From Kiritimatiellia bacterium (GTDB lineage: Bacteria > Verrucomicrobiota > Kiritimatiellia > RFP12 > UBA1067): a stretch of 36,750 bases of DNA. Where the stretch lies: assembly GCA_017418445.1 (NCBI GenBank), contig JAFONM010000037.1:1-36750 (forward strand), read 5' to 3'. Positions 35,160 through 36,750 of this stretch are shown in pieces; the first letter of the stretch is position 1; each line of letters begins with the position of its first letter. Under the pieces are notes generated by a model. That model had not been told where the DNA came from. It saw only the letters and a program-made list of their open reading frames with translations, and did not search any database. Made by a program: the position numbers and the translations under genes.

Positions 35160-36469
35160 GCAGCGCCCCCCCTTCTCGCGGGCTTCAGCTTGAACGCAGC
35201 CAGGATCGCCGCGGCGATCGGCAGCGTCGCCGCGACGACATGCGCCATCGTCGGCTCCATGCCGAGCCTGCGGACGAGTCCGAACGCAGCCAGGACGTAG
35301 ATCGCGTAGAGAAGAAAATAGAGCACGGTGAGAAACAGCGTCGGCCTCAGGGGACGCGCAAGCCTGTAGAGTCCGAGCGCAAGGAATGCGATCGGCGGCA
35401 GGAGCGCCGCGGGGACCGGAGGAACGAGTTCGGTCTTCGCGAGCACCATGGACCCGACGACCATCGCGTAGTAGGCGAAGAACATCCCGAGGGCGCCGAG
35501 TATTCCGGCGAACACCGAATCGCGGCCGGACGTCATTCCCGCGGGAATCGAAAGGAGCGTGATGACGATGCATGCAAGAGGCGAGACGAGCTGCGCCCAG
35601 GCGTCGTACATGAGGTCGCGCCTCATCCCGTCCGAAAGATCGGACCCGCGCCGGAGATAGCGAAGCTTGGAGCGTGCCGATATGAACTGCGCGCCTGCGG
35701 ACTGCATCTGGATGTCCTGCGGCTTCTCCCTGAGCTCCGGGAACACCCTGAGCCCCACGGCGTCGAGTTCCGGCGTGGAGGAGGCGACCGGCTCGAGGAC
35801 TCCGGCCTCCGAACCGGCCGCCGGCCTCTTCGCGTAGTGCATCGTCTTCGCGTCCGTCAGCCACCATTCGCCGTCGAGCCAGTCCGCGGCCGCCGCGGAG
35901 AGCACCCTCTCCCTGCTGCCGTCCTTGTCCGCGATGGTGATCCGCACGTCCGTGAAGTGCGTGCAGGCGGCGTTGTGCTCTCCGGCGACGACCCACGAAT
36001 GGTTGCGCTTCGTGTCCTTGTAGCTGGGCGCACAGTCCCTCATCGCGTCTTCGGACCTGAAGCGCGCCGTGCGGAGCTGCTTCGCCCACAGCGCGTGCCG
36101 CGGCATGTAGTACTCGTTGACCCATGCGGTGAAGCCGGCGACGATGACGGCGCCGAGCATCAGAGGCGCGATGACCGTCTGCGGCCCCACGCCGCTCGCC
36201 TTCATCGCCGTCAGCTCGCAGTGGCGGCACAGGTTCCATATGGTGTATATCGTCGCGAGCATCAGCGCCGCCGGCGCGAGATAGTGGAAGAACGGCGAGA
36301 GGTATCCCGCGAAGTAGAGCGCCGCGGTCCCGAACGAAATGTCCGCCGCCGTCATGCGCGAGAAGGACCCGAACAGCTCGAACAGGACGTATATCCCGAT
36401 GAAACCGGAGAGACAGTAGAGGAGCGGGATCAGAAACTCCCTGAAGACGTATCGAAAGAGTATCCTCAT
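35156..36469 (-). CDS. LptF/LptG-family permease with extra C-terminal helices
   Basis: A 437-residue inner-membrane protein of the YjgP/YjgQ family, which pulls lipopolysaccharide out of the membrane as part of LptB2FG. Three N-terminal helices (10-32, about 50-80, 96-115) precede a periplasmic jellyroll (about 120-290), then three helices (296-372). Two more hydrophobic segments follow (about 377-399 and 408-428), beyond the usual six helices. FREFLIPLLYC and LCRHCELTAMKASGV are typical of the family. Only one such gene is in the window, so the F/G partner lies elsewhere. It starts one base after pyrD. Confidence 0.87.
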   Translation of the reverse strand: MRILFRYVFREFLIPLLYCLSGFIGIYVLFELFGSFSRMTAADISFGTAALYFAGYLSPFFHYLAPAALMLATIYTIWNLCRHCELTAMKASGVGPQTVIAPLMLGAVIVAGFTAWVNEYYMPRHALWAKQLRTARFRSEDAMRDCAPSYKDTKRNHSWVVAGEHNAACTHFTDVRITIADKDGSRERVLSAAAADWLDGEWWLTDAKTMHYAKRPAAGSEAGVLEPVASSTPELDAVGLRVFPELREKPQDIQMQSAGAQFISARSKLRYLRRGSDLSDGMRRDLMYDAWAQLVSPLACIVITLLSIPAGMTSGRDSVFAGILGALGMFFAYYAMVVGSMVLAKTELVPPVPAALLPPIAFLALGLYRLARPLRPTLFLTVLYFLLYAIYVLAAFGLVRRLGMEPTMAHVVAATLPIAAAILAAFKLKPARRGGAA

Positions 36470-36470
36470 C

Positions 36471-36750
36471 CTACGGCTCCAGCGCTCCCGTCAGGTCCGC
36501 GACACGCGCGAATCCGTGTCTTTCGCAATAGTCGACGATTCCGTCGTAGACCGCGCCGACCACTCCGGGATCGGTGAAGAGCGCGGTCCCCACGGCGACG
36601 GCAGCCGCTCCCGCGAGCATGAATTCGATCGCGTCCCTGGCGTCGTAGACTCCGCCCATCGCGAGGATCGGGAGCTTCGTGGCCCTGTGCGCGTCGTACA
36701 CGACCTTCACCGCGGCAGGATGGACGCACCGTCCCGAAAGCCCTCCCGTC
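36471..36750 (-). CDS. pyrD: Dihydroorotate dehydrogenase, C-terminal part (5' end outside window)
   Basis: The frame is open to the end of the window; I read 93 residues. TGGLSGRCVHPAAVKVVYD and ILAMGGVYDARDAIEFMLAG, then AVGTALF, are the FMN-phosphate-binding end of class 1 dihydroorotate dehydrogenases (PyrD type 1B, NAD-linked with PyrK, or 1A). The enzyme makes orotate in pyrimidine synthesis. The apparent start inside the frame at 36710 is a valine codon within the protein. The stop lies one base before the permease ATG. Confidence 0.88.
   Translation of the reverse strand, partial: TGGLSGRCVHPAAVKVVYDAHRATKLPILAMGGVYDARDAIEFMLAGAAAVAVGTALFTDPGVVGAVYDGIVDYCERHGFARVADLTGALEP

Overview
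The window is GC-rich chromosomal DNA from a Gram-negative, probably anaerobic bacterium. The outer membrane is indicated by a TonB-dependent receptor with ExbB/ExbD/TonB and by an LptF/G-family permease. Anaerobic or fermentative life is suggested by a ferredoxin-dependent 2-oxoacid oxidoreductase. A Bacteroidota-like topoisomerase B subunit, an LA_2272-type surface-repeat protein and the overall style fit a gut or environmental member of the PVC group (Kiritimatiellota/Verrucomicrobiota), but no rRNA is present and this placement is an inference. I see 39 protein genes, all on the minus strand, with almost no intergenic DNA: genes mostly touch, and many stop/start pairs overlap as ATGA, GTGA or TGATG. 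No RNA gene, insertion sequence, prophage or CRISPR array is visible.

Read in the direction of transcription (high to low coordinates), the window starts with the 3' end of pyrD, an LptF/G permease, a GalU-type nucleotidyltransferase and a glucuronokinase-like GHMP kinase. Next come hisH-hisF, then an iron or metal-chelate uptake module (exbB-exbD-tonB-TonB-dependent receptor). A hairpin at the receptor stop codon separates this from a five-gene partner-switching operon: STAS anti-anti-sigma protein, RsbW-like kinase, membrane-anchored SpoIIE-type phosphatase, DUF2156 protein, and a MATE transporter fused to a second RsbW-like ATPase domain. This operon is the most unusual system in the window.

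A core block follows: a ParE/GyrB-like topoisomerase subunit, infC (with a rare ATC start), pssA, a secreted surface-repeat protein, parB, an M28/glutaminyl-cyclase-like peptidase, adk and map. From 15392 down to 1 runs a near-continuous chain: ferredoxin, 2-oxoacid oxidoreductase alpha, a beta-gamma fusion, nadK, a uridine-kinase-like P-loop kinase, dnaG, a Bat-type module (moxR, DUF58, BatD-like, BatA-like), fucU, htpG, rnhB, folP, a DnaQ-like exonuclease and a chromate-transporter-family protein cut by the window edge.

Two sequence-level oddities stand out. The folP gene carries five copies of the 13-bp palindrome GGGGAC(A/T)GTCCCC within 224 bp, four of them read as the same peptide (GTVP), in a part of the enzyme that is unusually short. 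Several promoters share an extended -10 (TGnTATAAT or TAAAAT), and three of them (adk, the STAS gene, hisH) sit so close to the start codon that leaderless mRNAs are expected.
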